Origin: a virus
Strand: one strand, 5' to 3'
DNA: 21,447 bases
Virus record (IMG/VR): IMGVR_UViG_3300047089_000149
Coordinates: 1-21,447 of that record
Shown: in pieces, positions 9,255 through 15,208 of the stretch
Layout: each line of letters starts with the position of its first letter
How positions within the stretch are numbered: the first letter of the stretch is position 1
Program-made: the position numbers and the translations under genes
Notes under the pieces: model-generated
Database searches by the model: none
Seen by the model: only the letters and a program-made list of their open reading frames with translations
What the model was told of the DNA's origin: nothing

Positions 9255-9289
9255 GGCCCGCCCAGGGAAACCTGGGCGGGCCTTTTTTT
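9255..9289 (+). terminator. Rho-independent terminator of the late operon
   Basis: A perfect 12-bp GC-rich stem (GGCCCGCCCAGG at 9255-9266, CCTGGGCGGGCC at 9271-9282) closes on a GAAA tetraloop and is followed by seven T. It stands 94 bases after the endolysin stop and just before the 3' end of the convergent integrase transcript. On the other strand the preceding bases are not T-rich, so it works best for the rightward late transcript. Confidence 0.95.
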
Positions 9290-9310
9290 ATTGCAGCCGT
9301 GTCTGAGCTG

Positions 9311-9475
9311 CTATTGCATTTTGTCAATCAGGAAGGCCGAGGCCAGCATGACCATGCCGCCGATCCACAGCAGCAGGATGCAAGGCACCACGGTCAGCGG
9401 TGTCGTATAGGCCAGGGTGGCAGCTCCACAGACAAAGAAGCCAAGGAAACCCCATAGCGCGAAAAGTATTTTCAT
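9311..9475 (-). CDS. Small two-helix membrane protein downstream of integrase
   Basis: This 54-codon gene begins at an ATG that overlaps the integrase stop (TGATG on the minus strand), so it is translationally coupled to int. The product has two hydrophobic helices (about residues 3-24 and 28-50) joined by a short TTPLTVVP turn, with Lys at both ends. There is no known motif. It is the last gene of the leftward operon and is convergent with the endolysin. It could be a holin-like or superinfection-exclusion-type peptide, but nothing in the sequence decides this. The hydrophobic pattern and stop/start overlap support a real gene. Confidence 0.65.
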   Translation of the reverse strand: MKILFALWGFLGFFVCGAATLAYTTPLTVVPCILLLWIGGMVMLASAFLIDKMQ

Positions 9476-10797
9476 CACGCCACCTGCCTGAGCTGGACCA
9501 CATTGCTGCTGGTGTCTTTATCGCGCAGCTCATCCAGCCTGGTTGACCAGTGGGCCATCATCTTGACGCGGATTTCCCATTGGCGATCCAGGCCGTCCTG
9601 GATGTCCTTGCCTGACATGATGGCATCAGCAGCAGCCATGCGGTTATAGGTTTTGCGAACCACATCCTCATCACCATGCGCCAGCTGCATTTCGATCAGA
9701 TCAGATGGCCAGCGATATTCACCGTTGAGCAGAGTGGAGGCGGTTGACCTAAAGCCATGGGCACAGTGCACTGCACCACCATAGCCAAGCTGCTGCAGAG
9801 CACGGTTGAGTGTCTTGGGCGTCATCGGCTTGTTGGCAGTGGTGAACACATACTGGCCAGCACCAGTGAGCGGCCTGACCAGCTCAAGGATGGCCAACAC
9901 CTGGGCAGACAGCGGCACTCGGTGAAAGGTGCCCGGCTTCATCATGCGGGCCATCTTCATCTTGTGGCGCGGGATGCTCCATGTGCTGCCATCAATCTCA
10001 CTCCACTCCATGGCTGCCACATTGGCAGGCCTCTGGAAGGTGCGCGCCAGCACCTCAAGTGCAGCAGCCACCAGCATGCGCCCATCGTATCCACGGATGT
10101 GCCGCATCAATCCGCCAACCTGGCTGGATGAAATGATGGCAGGCAGCGGCTCAGGCTTCCTGGGCGGCAGCTTGAAGCACTTAATCTCGGCCGGGTTGTC
10201 GCTGCAGTATTTATTGGGAACGGCATACTCAAACACTTCGCGCAACATGCCGCGCAGCTGGCGCGCCTTGGCATTATGGCCTTCACCATTGGCAATCTTC
10301 AGCAGGGCCTGTTGCACATCACCAATGCTGATGTCGGCAATCAGTTGTTGGCCGAACAGGTCAATGAGCTGGTCGCGTTTGGTGGCATCCATGTCCCTGG
10401 TTTTTTCAGTGCGGTTGGTGTCGCCTTCGCGGAAGGCTGCAAACCATTCCATGATGACGGACTCGAAAGTGCGCTTGGCGCGGATTGCTGCCTTTTCTTT
10501 TTTGCGCTCCAGGATGGGGTCTTTCCCAGCAGCAACCTGCTGATGAGCTGCCATTGATTTTTCACGCGCCAGGCCCAGGCCAGTCTTGGGATAGATGCCC
10601 AGGGACATGCGGGTGCGCTGGCCTGTCACCGGGCTGGTGAAGCGGAAGCGCCAGCAGCCAGTTTTGCCTTCGGTGATTTCCAGGGCCAGGTTGTCACTGT
10701 CATGCTTTTGTGAAACCTGGTTTTCATTGCCTGCCTCATCGGTGACGATAAAGTAACCGTTGGTGATGGCCTTTTTGATTTCCGGGTCGGTCAACAT
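9475..10797 (-). CDS. int: Tyrosine-family integrase (P4 type)
   Basis: The protein of 440 residues has the DUF4102-like N-terminal domain (about 14-100, including SLGIYPKTGLGLAREK), a core-binding domain (about 108-200) and a C-terminal catalytic domain. The catalytic set is visible: Arg256 in FQRP, a Lys near 279-281, His347-x-x-Arg350 in HGFRSTAST, His374 in LAHG and the nucleophile Tyr384 in KTYNR. It carries out site-specific integration and, with an excisionase, excision. I chose the ATG at 10797 because AAAGGA lies 7 bases upstream; an in-frame extension to 10872 has no such site. It is in the leftward operon with an excisionase-like gene upstream. Confidence 0.93.
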   Translation of the reverse strand: MLTDPEIKKAITNGYFIVTDEAGNENQVSQKHDSDNLALEITEGKTGCWRFRFTSPVTGQRTRMSLGIYPKTGLGLAREKSMAAHQQVAAGKDPILERKKEKAAIRAKRTFESVIMEWFAAFREGDTNRTEKTRDMDATKRDQLIDLFGQQLIADISIGDVQQALLKIANGEGHNAKARQLRGMLREVFEYAVPNKYCSDNPAEIKCFKLPPRKPEPLPAIISSSQVGGLMRHIRGYDGRMLVAAALEVLARTFQRPANVAAMEWSEIDGSTWSIPRHKMKMARMMKPGTFHRVPLSAQVLAILELVRPLTGAGQYVFTTANKPMTPKTLNRALQQLGYGGAVHCAHGFRSTASTLLNGEYRWPSDLIEMQLAHGDEDVVRKTYNRMAAADAIMSGKDIQDGLDRQWEIRVKMMAHWSTRLDELRDKDTSSNVVQLRQVA

Positions 10798-10828
10798 TTC
10801 TTTTCCTTTGTTTTTTAAGATGTACCAT

Positions 10829-10846
10829 TGGGTGACAATTTGGGTG
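10829..10846 (+). repeat. TTGGGTG direct repeat, possible integrase arm-type site
   Basis: TTGGGTG occurs at 10829-10835 and again at 10840-10846, one helical turn apart, 32 bases upstream of the integrase start. Short direct repeats near int are often arm-binding sites, but a 7-base repeat can arise by chance. Confidence 0.2.
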
Positions 10847-11005
10847 TCGGTGCTTGAGACAAGCAGACACAACCAGGAACAGGCATAGAGCGTGGACCGC
10901 TGGGAGAGAAGCGGTGCGGTGAGTGGGAGTTAATAAGATGCAGTCAGAGAGGGTGTGTCCGCCACTGGGGGTAAAGCAGACAAAATGACTTAACGCATTG
11001 TCGTG

Positions 11006-11176
11006 CTATCGTTTTTCCAGATTGGCGATTGGCCATGGTCCTCGCCCTGTACCATTAACAGAGGGGTCAAAATATATTTTACTGTTAACGGGGAACGCTG
11101 CATGAAGGTGCAAATCAACCCGAAAAGGCCACCCAATGCGAACCCGTTTTTCTGTCGATATTCTCACCCAGGGCAT
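11006..11176 (-). CDS. Possible 56-residue protein, unknown
   Basis: A 56-codon frame starts at ATG 11176, ten bases after the previous stop, with AGGTGG five bases before it, and ends in TAG. The product is basic and lacks any motif or membrane segment. Its spacing fits the leftward operon, and it would fill part of an otherwise long gap before int. Against it, the composition is unremarkable and an open frame also exists on the other strand. I rate it as possible only. Confidence 0.3.
   Translation of the reverse strand: MPWVRISTEKRVRIGWPFRVDLHLHAAFPVNSKIYFDPSVNGTGRGPWPIANLEKR
11055..11088. promoter_or_regulatory. A+T-rich dyad, possible protein-binding site
   Basis: TTAACAG (11055-11061) is repeated in inverted form as CTGTTAA (11082-11088), around a spacer that contains the perfect palindrome AAAATATATTTT (11069-11080). 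The nested symmetry and low G+C against a G+C-rich background suggest a bound site (operator, integrase/IHF-type site or promoter). It would lie inside the doubtful 56-residue frame. Confidence 0.3.
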
Positions 11177-11185
11177 GGATGCCAC

Positions 11186-11398
11186 CTACCGGATCAAATC
11201 CTCCGGTTGTCGGTTAAGGGCCATTAAGGCGCGGTCGCCTCGGAATTCTTGAATTGCATCCTCAAGCATCGTCAGGGCCTCATTGATCTTGTCGGCTATC
11301 AGATGCTTGTCGGCTTCGTCGGCTAAAATGTGAGCATCACGCAAGGCGCTGCATGTTGCCTCGCAAACGTCTTTGGGAATTTCTAACATGGATGGCAT
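11186..11398 (-). CDS. Small acidic helical protein, unknown
   Basis: The start at 11398 is set by a perfect AGGAGG six bases upstream; a longer in-frame version would overlap the previous gene fully and is rejected. The 70-residue product is mostly helical and acidic (LADEADKHLIADKINEALTM, residues 25-44), with two Cys near residues 12 and 16. No family recognised. It follows the 94-residue gene by 16 bases in the leftward operon. Confidence 0.65.
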   Translation of the reverse strand: MPSMLEIPKDVCEATCSALRDAHILADEADKHLIADKINEALTMLEDAIQEFRGDRALMALNRQPEDLIR

Positions 11399-11414
11399 CA
11401 AATCCTCCTGTGCG

Positions 11415-11699
11415 TCATTTCGCGGCGGCAAATGCGGGAGGACCGGCAAACCGTGTTTGCGTTTCCATGTCTCTCGGCCCTCCCTCCATAAAGCCCTCGT
11501 TATCCAGAGGGCGCGGAATTTCACTATGCGGCGGCAGGCGCGCCTTATCCCTCTTTTGCTTTCGTTGAATCCGTTTGGCTTCGTCCAAAATGACATTGGC
11601 CTCTTGGTGCCGTCGCAGCCATTGGACAGATTTAGACTTTTCGTATGCCGCCCCGGTTATGCGAAGTCGCATCTCAAGATATTCTATTATCTTATCCAT
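11415..11699 (-). CDS. Small basic protein, unknown
   Basis: This 94-residue frame begins with an amphipathic helix (DKIIEYLEMRLRITGAAYEK, residues 2-21), followed by a charged KRIQRKQKRDKAR segment and a Pro/Gly-rich tail likely to be unstructured. A GGGGA ribosome-binding site stands six bases before the ATG. It lies 21 bases after the excisionase-like gene, and its end carries the AGGAGG of the next gene. A second frame covers half of it but lacks an own start signal there. No function can be proposed. Confidence 0.55.
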   Translation of the reverse strand: MDKIIEYLEMRLRITGAAYEKSKSVQWLRRHQEANVILDEAKRIQRKQKRDKARLPPHSEIPRPLDNEGFMEGGPRDMETQTRFAGPPAFAAAK

Positions 11700-11720
11700 C
11701 GGTCGTCCCCATTGCGGCGG

Positions 11721-11987
11721 TCAACGTCTAGCCTGCAGCCTGATCTCAGGCAGCGAATTGTGGTCGGCGTCCATCGTATTCAAATCAATCAGGGTGCGCC
11801 GGCCGTCCTTGTAAGCTTTGATGCGCCCGGCCTTCACTTTGCGATAGAGCGTGGCCGGACTCATGTGACCATAGCGGCATGCCTCTTTGATTTCGACCAG
11901 GCGGCGCACTCCTGGTGGCTTGTCGAATAGTCTGACCTTTTCCAGCTCCATCTTGCGCGGTGGCTTGCGCAGTCGGCGGCGTGTCAT
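11721..11987 (-). CDS. Excisionase-like MerR-fold DNA-binding protein
   Basis: The 88-residue protein has a winged-helix segment: a helix with EIKEACRYGHMSPATLYRKV (residues 32-51), then KAGRIKAYKDGRRTLIDL (53-70), the helix-turn-helix plus wing of the excisionase/MerR-like family. A protein of this kind, encoded in the same operon as int, would steer the integrase toward excision. The start at 11987 follows GGAGG by eight bases and comes four bases after the previous stop; an alternative ATG at 12005 also has GAGAGGA. Between this gene and int there are two or three small genes, a looser arrangement than in lambda. Confidence 0.65.
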   Translation of the reverse strand: MTRRRLRKPPRKMELEKVRLFDKPPGVRRLVEIKEACRYGHMSPATLYRKVKAGRIKAYKDGRRTLIDLNTMDADHNSLPEIRLQARR

Positions 11988-11991
11988 GTCA

Positions 11992-12207
11992 TCAACCTCC
12001 AACATCAGCGGTCCTCTCTTTTTTCCTTTCGCGCTGGGTCTGCAGCTGTATGAGAGTATCCAGCACGGCGCGTATGCGGTTCATGTGATACTCGGCAACC
12101 GACACGCGCATTTTGCCCATGCGGATTTGACCAGGATAAACCCGCATGCGCAGGGCAATCTCGCGCTCGACTTCCTCGATCTGCTCGCGCAATGAAAAGT
12201 CGGTCAT
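11992..12207 (-). CDS. Small charged coiled-coil-like phage protein
   Basis: The ATG at 12207 overlaps the stop of the 52-residue gene (ATGA), giving 71 residues; a TTG five codons upstream is less likely. The pattern EEVEREIALRMRVYPGQIRM (residues 11-30), followed by MNRIRAVLDTLIQLQ, is one I recognise from small phage proteins of Proteobacteria with a helix, an R-x-YPxxVxxGxM turn and a second helix. No biochemical role is known to me. The end of the gene contains the GGAGG for the excisionase-like gene. Confidence 0.7.
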   Translation of the reverse strand: MTDFSLREQIEEVEREIALRMRVYPGQIRMGKMRVSVAEYHMNRIRAVLDTLIQLQTQRERKKERTADVGG

Positions 12208-12362
12208 GCTTCGCCTCGCCAAATCGCATCGAGTCGTTTCAGGTCGTGTTCATTGGGATGGCCAAGGCCGATGCCAAGATTGCCCCACTCGCGCGCCCAT
12301 TTATGAACGCGCCAACTCAGCCACAGCCAGCGAACGTGTCGGACGACCGGCCAGCGTTTCAT
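12204..12362 (-). CDS. Small Trp-rich basic protein
   Basis: This 52-codon frame joins its neighbours by ATGA overlaps at both ends (with the 150-residue gene at 12359-12362 and the 71-residue gene at 12204-12207), strong evidence that it is translated. The product is rich in Trp and Arg (RHVRWLWLSWRVHKWAREWG, residues 8-27), then has a G-x-G-x-G-H-P segment and a C-terminal helix with DLKRLDAIWRGE. It looks like a membrane-surface or nucleic-acid-binding peptide, but no family can be named with certainty. Confidence 0.65.
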   Translation of the reverse strand: MKRWPVVRHVRWLWLSWRVHKWAREWGNLGIGLGHPNEHDLKRLDAIWRGEA

Positions 12363-12811
12363 GCCGCGATCTGCTTCCCGTTCTTGACCTTGCGCCGCAC
12401 CGGCAGCGGAATTTCAAAATGATCCAGCTGCGCGCGCAGGCTTGAAAAGAGCGCGCGACAATCGGAGACCTCCTGGCGCAATGCCTCGCATGTTGATTGC
12501 AAGGTGCAAAGATTGTTGCGCGCCTCGGCCAGCTCCAGCTTCAAATTCTCTATGGTGCGGTTGCGCGCCTCGATGCCGAGCGTGGCTTCGGTCAGCATCA
12601 CCTCAAGCTGCTGGCGCTGCTGCTCAAATTGGTCATACAGCACAGCAGCCTTGATCATCGCTTCGCGCTTTTCATCACCCTTGATCGAATGACTGCGGCC
12701 GCCATCATCAAAGGGGTCAGGCCCGGCAGGCTCACCTGGCTTCGGCTCAGGCTTTTGCTGCACCGGAATTTTTGCAACCTCGGGCACGTCGAATGTTTCG
12801 GTTTCAGTCAT
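12359..12811 (-). CDS. Coiled-coil protein, unknown
   Basis: GGAGG seven bases before the ATG at 12811 fixes the start (150 residues); a 72-residue in-frame extension overlaps the neighbouring gene and is not used. Residues 1-45 are acidic and Pro-rich. From about 55 to 125 there is a long heptad-like helix (LYDQFEQQRQQLEVML, then a second run with NRTIENLKLELAEARNNL). The last 25 residues are basic (VRRKVKNGK). The layout suggests a rod with a DNA- or membrane-facing tail, but no family is recognised. It lies in the leftward operon. Confidence 0.65.
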   Translation of the reverse strand: MTETETFDVPEVAKIPVQQKPEPKPGEPAGPDPFDDGGRSHSIKGDEKREAMIKAAVLYDQFEQQRQQLEVMLTEATLGIEARNRTIENLKLELAEARNNLCTLQSTCEALRQEVSDCRALFSSLRAQLDHFEIPLPVRRKVKNGKQIAA

Positions 12812-12824
12812 CAGGTTTCCTCCA

Positions 12825-13052
12825 TCATCGTCTGATCTGATAATCATGCTGCAGCAATGTGCGCAGCGTTGCGGCAGCTGCCAGCGCATTGAGCAGCGCG
12901 GCATAGTTCTCGGCATAACCGACCATGCCAAAGCGGCCCCTGGTTGGGTTGCCGTAATGCCACTGAATGAACCCATCCAAATCAGCAACAAGCCGTGCAG
13001 TGCGCCTTGCCTCGCGCTGTAGGTCACGTTTGGTGACTTGTTTGTATCTCAC
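12825..13052 (-). CDS. Small helical protein, unknown (GTG start)
   Basis: The GTG at 13052 overlaps the previous stop (GTGA) and gives 75 residues: a basic helix (KRDLQREARRTARLVADLDG), then a Trp/Tyr/Gly-rich stretch (FIQWHYGNPTRGRFGMVGY) and an Ala-rich helix. An AGGT sequence lies a few bases upstream. No motif recognised. Gene order and overlap support that it is real. Confidence 0.6.
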   Translation of the reverse strand: MRYKQVTKRDLQREARRTARLVADLDGFIQWHYGNPTRGRFGMVGYAENYAALLNALAAAATLRTLLQHDYQIRR

Positions 13053-13567
13053 CTGACCTGCTCATCCATTTCATTGAATTGCTGTGCAGCCACCACCGTC
13101 ATCGGTTCAATAATCAAAATTGGCGCGTCGATGACGTTGCTGCCAGGCCAACGGTGGTCGATGACGGTGATAATCACCGGCGGCTCAAGTGCAGCCACAG
13201 CATCAAAGCCGCGTGGATACCAATGCACCGCGGCGAGCAAATCTACGGTCTTGCGAGACTTACGATCCCGGCAGTCCGCAAGACCTGACACACCAGTGTC
13301 AGCCGGGCTAGACCTCTGGCATGTGTTCACGGTGGCATCGCGAATTGGCAGGCGATCTGCCTTGCGTGTTCGTGCGCGGCCACCAGCCTGGTTATCCCAG
13401 CAGTGATGCAGCGTGTGCCAGTACAGGTGCGCCCTGGGGAATTGTGCCCTGGCCTCAGCTCGCGTCATGCAGCTCGGTGATCCATGTGCAGCGATGATGG
13501 CAATGATGAGGATGGCGACGGCCGCGAACACAGCCAGGATTGCCAATGCCATGGGCTGCTTGATCAT
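13049..13567 (-). CDS. Membrane-anchored periplasmic protein, unknown
   Basis: The 172-residue product has an N-terminal hydrophobic helix (about residues 7-27), then a likely periplasmic domain starting SPSCMTRAEARAQFPRAHLY and continuing WHTLHHCWDN. I have seen this Cys-containing pattern (T-x-x-E-A-R-x-x-x-x-x-x-HLYWH...CWDN) in short secreted proteins of Rhizobiales, where the role is unknown. The last 60 residues are strongly hydrophobic beta-like (IITVIDHRWPG). The start overlaps the previous stop (TGATG). A membrane protein in an early operon could act in superinfection exclusion, but this is a guess. Confidence 0.65.
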   Translation of the reverse strand: MIKQPMALAILAVFAAVAILIIAIIAAHGSPSCMTRAEARAQFPRAHLYWHTLHHCWDNQAGGRARTRKADRLPIRDATVNTCQRSSPADTGVSGLADCRDRKSRKTVDLLAAVHWYPRGFDAVAALEPPVIITVIDHRWPGSNVIDAPILIIEPMTVVAAQQFNEMDEQVR

Positions 13568-13749
13568 CAGTGCACCGTGTCACTTCGCTGATGCTCGCGG
13601 TTGGTCTCACGAATAGAGGCCGCAAAATTCCGCAAGGCCTGGGCACCGGTTAGTGTGCTGCCGCTGGCTTCCAGGCTGGCCGCACACACCTCGGCTGTGT
13701 TGGCGATGGCATCAGTGACCATGTGAACGATGTGTTCGATTTCTTTCAT
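13567..13749 (-). CDS. Small helical protein, unknown
   Basis: This 60-codon gene encodes a mostly helical acidic product (EIEHIVHMVTDAIANTAEVC, residues 3-22) with a short GSTLTGAQALRNFAASIRE second helix. No ribosome-binding site is obvious; instead the ATG overlaps the stop of a 24-codon frame (ATGA), and its own stop overlaps the next start (TGATG). Translation may depend on the upstream small frame. Confidence 0.55.
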   Translation of the reverse strand: MKEIEHIVHMVTDAIANTAEVCAASLEASGSTLTGAQALRNFAASIRETNREHQRSDTVH

Positions 13750-13820
13750 GGCCGACCCAATAGGAAGCCCGCTGGTGAGTTTAACGAGGTGCCCGAAGGG
13801 AATGCATCAACGAATATCAT
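13746..13820 (-). CDS. Possible 24-codon leader peptide
   Basis: A short frame starts at ATG 13820 and stops at TGA overlapping the ATG of the 60-residue gene. The peptide begins MIFVDAFPSGTSL. AAGGGA lies about nine bases before its ATG, inside one arm of a perfect hairpin whose other arm is codons 6-10 of the same frame. This could couple or regulate translation of the downstream gene. Evidence is positional only. Confidence 0.25.
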   Translation of the reverse strand: MIFVDAFPSGTSLNSPAGFLLGRP

Positions 13821-13840
13821 TGAGGAATTTCCCTTCGGGC
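13791..13840 (-). other. Long hairpin in the leftward operon
   Basis: GCCCGAAGGGAA (13791-13802) and TTCCCTTCGGGC (13829-13840) are perfect 12-base inverted arms around a 26-base loop, in the only gap of about 100 bases within this part of the leftward operon. No T-run follows on the minus strand, so it is not a classic terminator; it may be an attenuator, an mRNA processing site or a translation control element. Confidence 0.6.
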
Positions 13841-13852
13841 CAATTTTGTAGA

Positions 13853-14110
13853 TCACGATGCAGCGGTCGGCATGGTGACGTTTTGCGGCTCACCCGCCGC
13901 CTGCTCTGCAGCATCGCGCGCTGAAAAGCTGTCATCGTCGCCGGTAATGATCGCCGTCGCGCGATTGATGCGCTCAAAATATTCGGACTCTGCCCTTCTC
14001 ATTTGTGCAAGGTAAATCTCGCGTGCACGCTCAACTGCGTCGAGATGCGCGCGGATGGTTGATGTCATGCCTTTGAGTACCTTTGATGCTTTGACAACCG
14101 CTGTATTCAT
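13853..14110 (-). CDS. Small helical protein, unknown
   Basis: GGAGG five bases before the ATG supports the start; the gene overlaps the end of the upstream gene by four bases. The 85-residue product is largely one long charged helix (IRAHLDAVERAREIYLAQMR, residues 19-38, continuing RRAESEYFERINRA), then a flexible tail. No family recognised. It is the last gene before the hairpin. Confidence 0.65.
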   Translation of the reverse strand: MNTAVVKASKVLKGMTSTIRAHLDAVERAREIYLAQMRRAESEYFERINRATAIITGDDDSFSARDAAEQAAGEPQNVTMPTAAS

Positions 14111-14700
14111 ACAAACCTCCTAGTTGCGGCGAACTCTTTCAATTCATGGCGGACGGTATTGAGGCGCGTCATCGCGTCTCTTGACCCTCCGGCATCAGGG
14201 TGAAGGCGCGTCGCCAAAGCGCGATAACCCAAGTCGATAAGCTGTGCTGCCATGTCGCGGTGAAGTTTGATTTCGTCGTCGCGGGATTGTCGTTCGTCGG
14301 CCAAGCGTGTGACGTTGACCTTGTCGACACCATCGAACAGGGCCTTTAATTTGTTTGTCTTGGTGACAGACTTGATGGTGCGTGGTTCACGGCCAAGCGC
14401 ACGGTCAATTGTCTGGCCAGCCAGACGATTGGAACCGGCAGGTTCATCAGCTATGCGGGCCAGTCGCATGTATTCGTTCGCTGTGCTGCGGCCTAGGTGA
14501 AAATTATCTTTCAGCCAGCGCGCCCAAGAACCCCAAGGCACCTGGTCGCTGTCCTTCACCTCATTGAGTATTCTTCCGGCTTTGACGTAATGCTCCATGC
14601 CAGCCTCGTTGCCAGCGATCAGTTCCTCCTTGATCAACGGCACCAGAACCTTGAGCGGCCGGGAAATCTGCTTGCTGCTGGTACGCACTGCGACGTTCAT
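14107..14700 (-). CDS. DUF3102-like protein with C-terminal HPD (J-domain-like) segment
   Basis: Residues 20-85 fit DUF3102: a long helix (LIKEELIAGNEAGMEHYVKA), then a G-x-x-L/I-x-E-x-K turn, WGSWARWLKDNFHLGRSTAN and EYMRLARIAD, a pattern found in phage and plasmid DNA-binding-like proteins. Residues 153-187 read LIDLGYRALATRLHPDAGGS followed by RDAMTRLNTVRHEL. The Tyr-x-x-Leu-Ala helix, the His167-Pro-Asp169 loop and the second helix with a Leu-Asn motif are what a J-domain shows. J-domains stimulate Hsp70 (DnaK), so it may recruit the host chaperone to DNA. The start at 14700 has CGGAG eight bases upstream; longer frames lack a site. Confidence 0.65.
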   Translation of the reverse strand: MNVAVRTSSKQISRPLKVLVPLIKEELIAGNEAGMEHYVKAGRILNEVKDSDQVPWGSWARWLKDNFHLGRSTANEYMRLARIADEPAGSNRLAGQTIDRALGREPRTIKSVTKTNKLKALFDGVDKVNVTRLADERQSRDDEIKLHRDMAAQLIDLGYRALATRLHPDAGGSRDAMTRLNTVRHELKEFAATRRFV

Positions 14701-14713
14701 GTGATTTGCTCCG

Positions 14714-15208
14714 TTATTTAATTCTGACCGCCAGCGTGTCCTCGGCATTGCTCAAGGTGGCACCTGGCACTGGCTTGAACTGGCTCAGCTCATCTTTGAT
14801 TTTCGTTCTATTCGGCTCGCGCTTGATCCTGCAAAACTCATCAGGAATTTGCGCCTCATCAACAATGATCACCTTGGGCACACCGAGACGCACTGACAGA
14901 GTGCATTCAGGAATTTCCAATTTCTTGAGGTGTGCTGTCTGCAGAAGCTTGAGCATCAGGTCGCGGATGGCTTCATCACGCCGATCAAAGCGCGACTGAC
15001 GCTGCCGCCAGTTGTCGATCAAGGTGTCGATCGCGGCCGCCGTCGCAGTAGCCTGCTGCCGGGCTGTTTCCAGCCTGCGCAAAAACTCAACCAGGTCGGT
15101 TGAGCCTTCGATCATGTCGGTGCGCAGCACCTCATCATCAGCCAGCTCAGGATAGGAAACGAGCAGGCTTTCGATCTGGTGCTTGATGGCAGCAGGGTCG
15201 AGGCGCAT
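14714..15208 (-). CDS. Gp157-family protein (siphovirus Gp157)
   Basis: The 164-residue protein matches the Gp157 layout. There is a long N-terminal helix ending in AAAIDTLIDNWRQRQSRFDR, then RRDEAIRDLMLKLLQTAHLK. A beta region follows with KLEIPECTLSVRLG, KVIIVDEAQIPDEFCRIKRE and PNRTKIKDELSQFKPVPGA, and the C-terminus has a T-L-x-V-R segment. Gp157 proteins sit beside phage recombinase genes; one member was linked to phage resistance in Streptococcus thermophilus. A DNA-processing role is likely but not proven. The start overlaps the stop of the annealing-protein gene (TGATG). Confidence 0.85.
   Translation of the reverse strand: MRLDPAAIKHQIESLLVSYPELADDEVLRTDMIEGSTDLVEFLRRLETARQQATATAAAIDTLIDNWRQRQSRFDRRDEAIRDLMLKLLQTAHLKKLEIPECTLSVRLGVPKVIIVDEAQIPDEFCRIKREPNRTKIKDELSQFKPVPGATLSNAEDTLAVRIK

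Larger units (their letters stand above)
10798..11185. other. Mostly noncoding region upstream of the integrase
   Basis: These 388 bases hold no confident gene; one weak 56-codon ORF is listed separately. Visible items are the integrase ribosome-binding site, a TTGGGTG direct repeat 11 bases apart (10829 and 10840), and an A+T-rich dyad near 11055-11088. I see no intrinsic terminator. The region could carry an integrase promoter or integrase binding sites. No convincing tRNA 3' end was found; the TCCGCCACT string at 10958-10966 resembles a tRNA acceptor end but lacks a T-arm. Confidence 0.4.

Noticed and set aside
9324-9533. A 69-residue minus-strand frame crossing the int end
   Set aside because: It overlaps both int and the better-supported 54-residue gene in a different frame and lacks a ribosome-binding site.
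10958-10966. TCCGCCACT as a tRNA acceptor end marking attP
   Set aside because: There is no T-arm or anticodon arm around it; a nine-base match is expected by chance.
11003-11227. A 74-residue plus-strand frame upstream of int
   Set aside because: No ribosome-binding site, and it runs across the gap and the end of a well-supported minus gene.
13791-13840. The 12-bp hairpin as a rho-independent terminator
   Set aside because: The loop is 26 bases and no T-run follows on either strand at the right place.
13730-13924. A plus-strand frame over the hairpin region
   Set aside because: It is antisense to the coupled leftward genes, has no site before its start and a low-complexity product.
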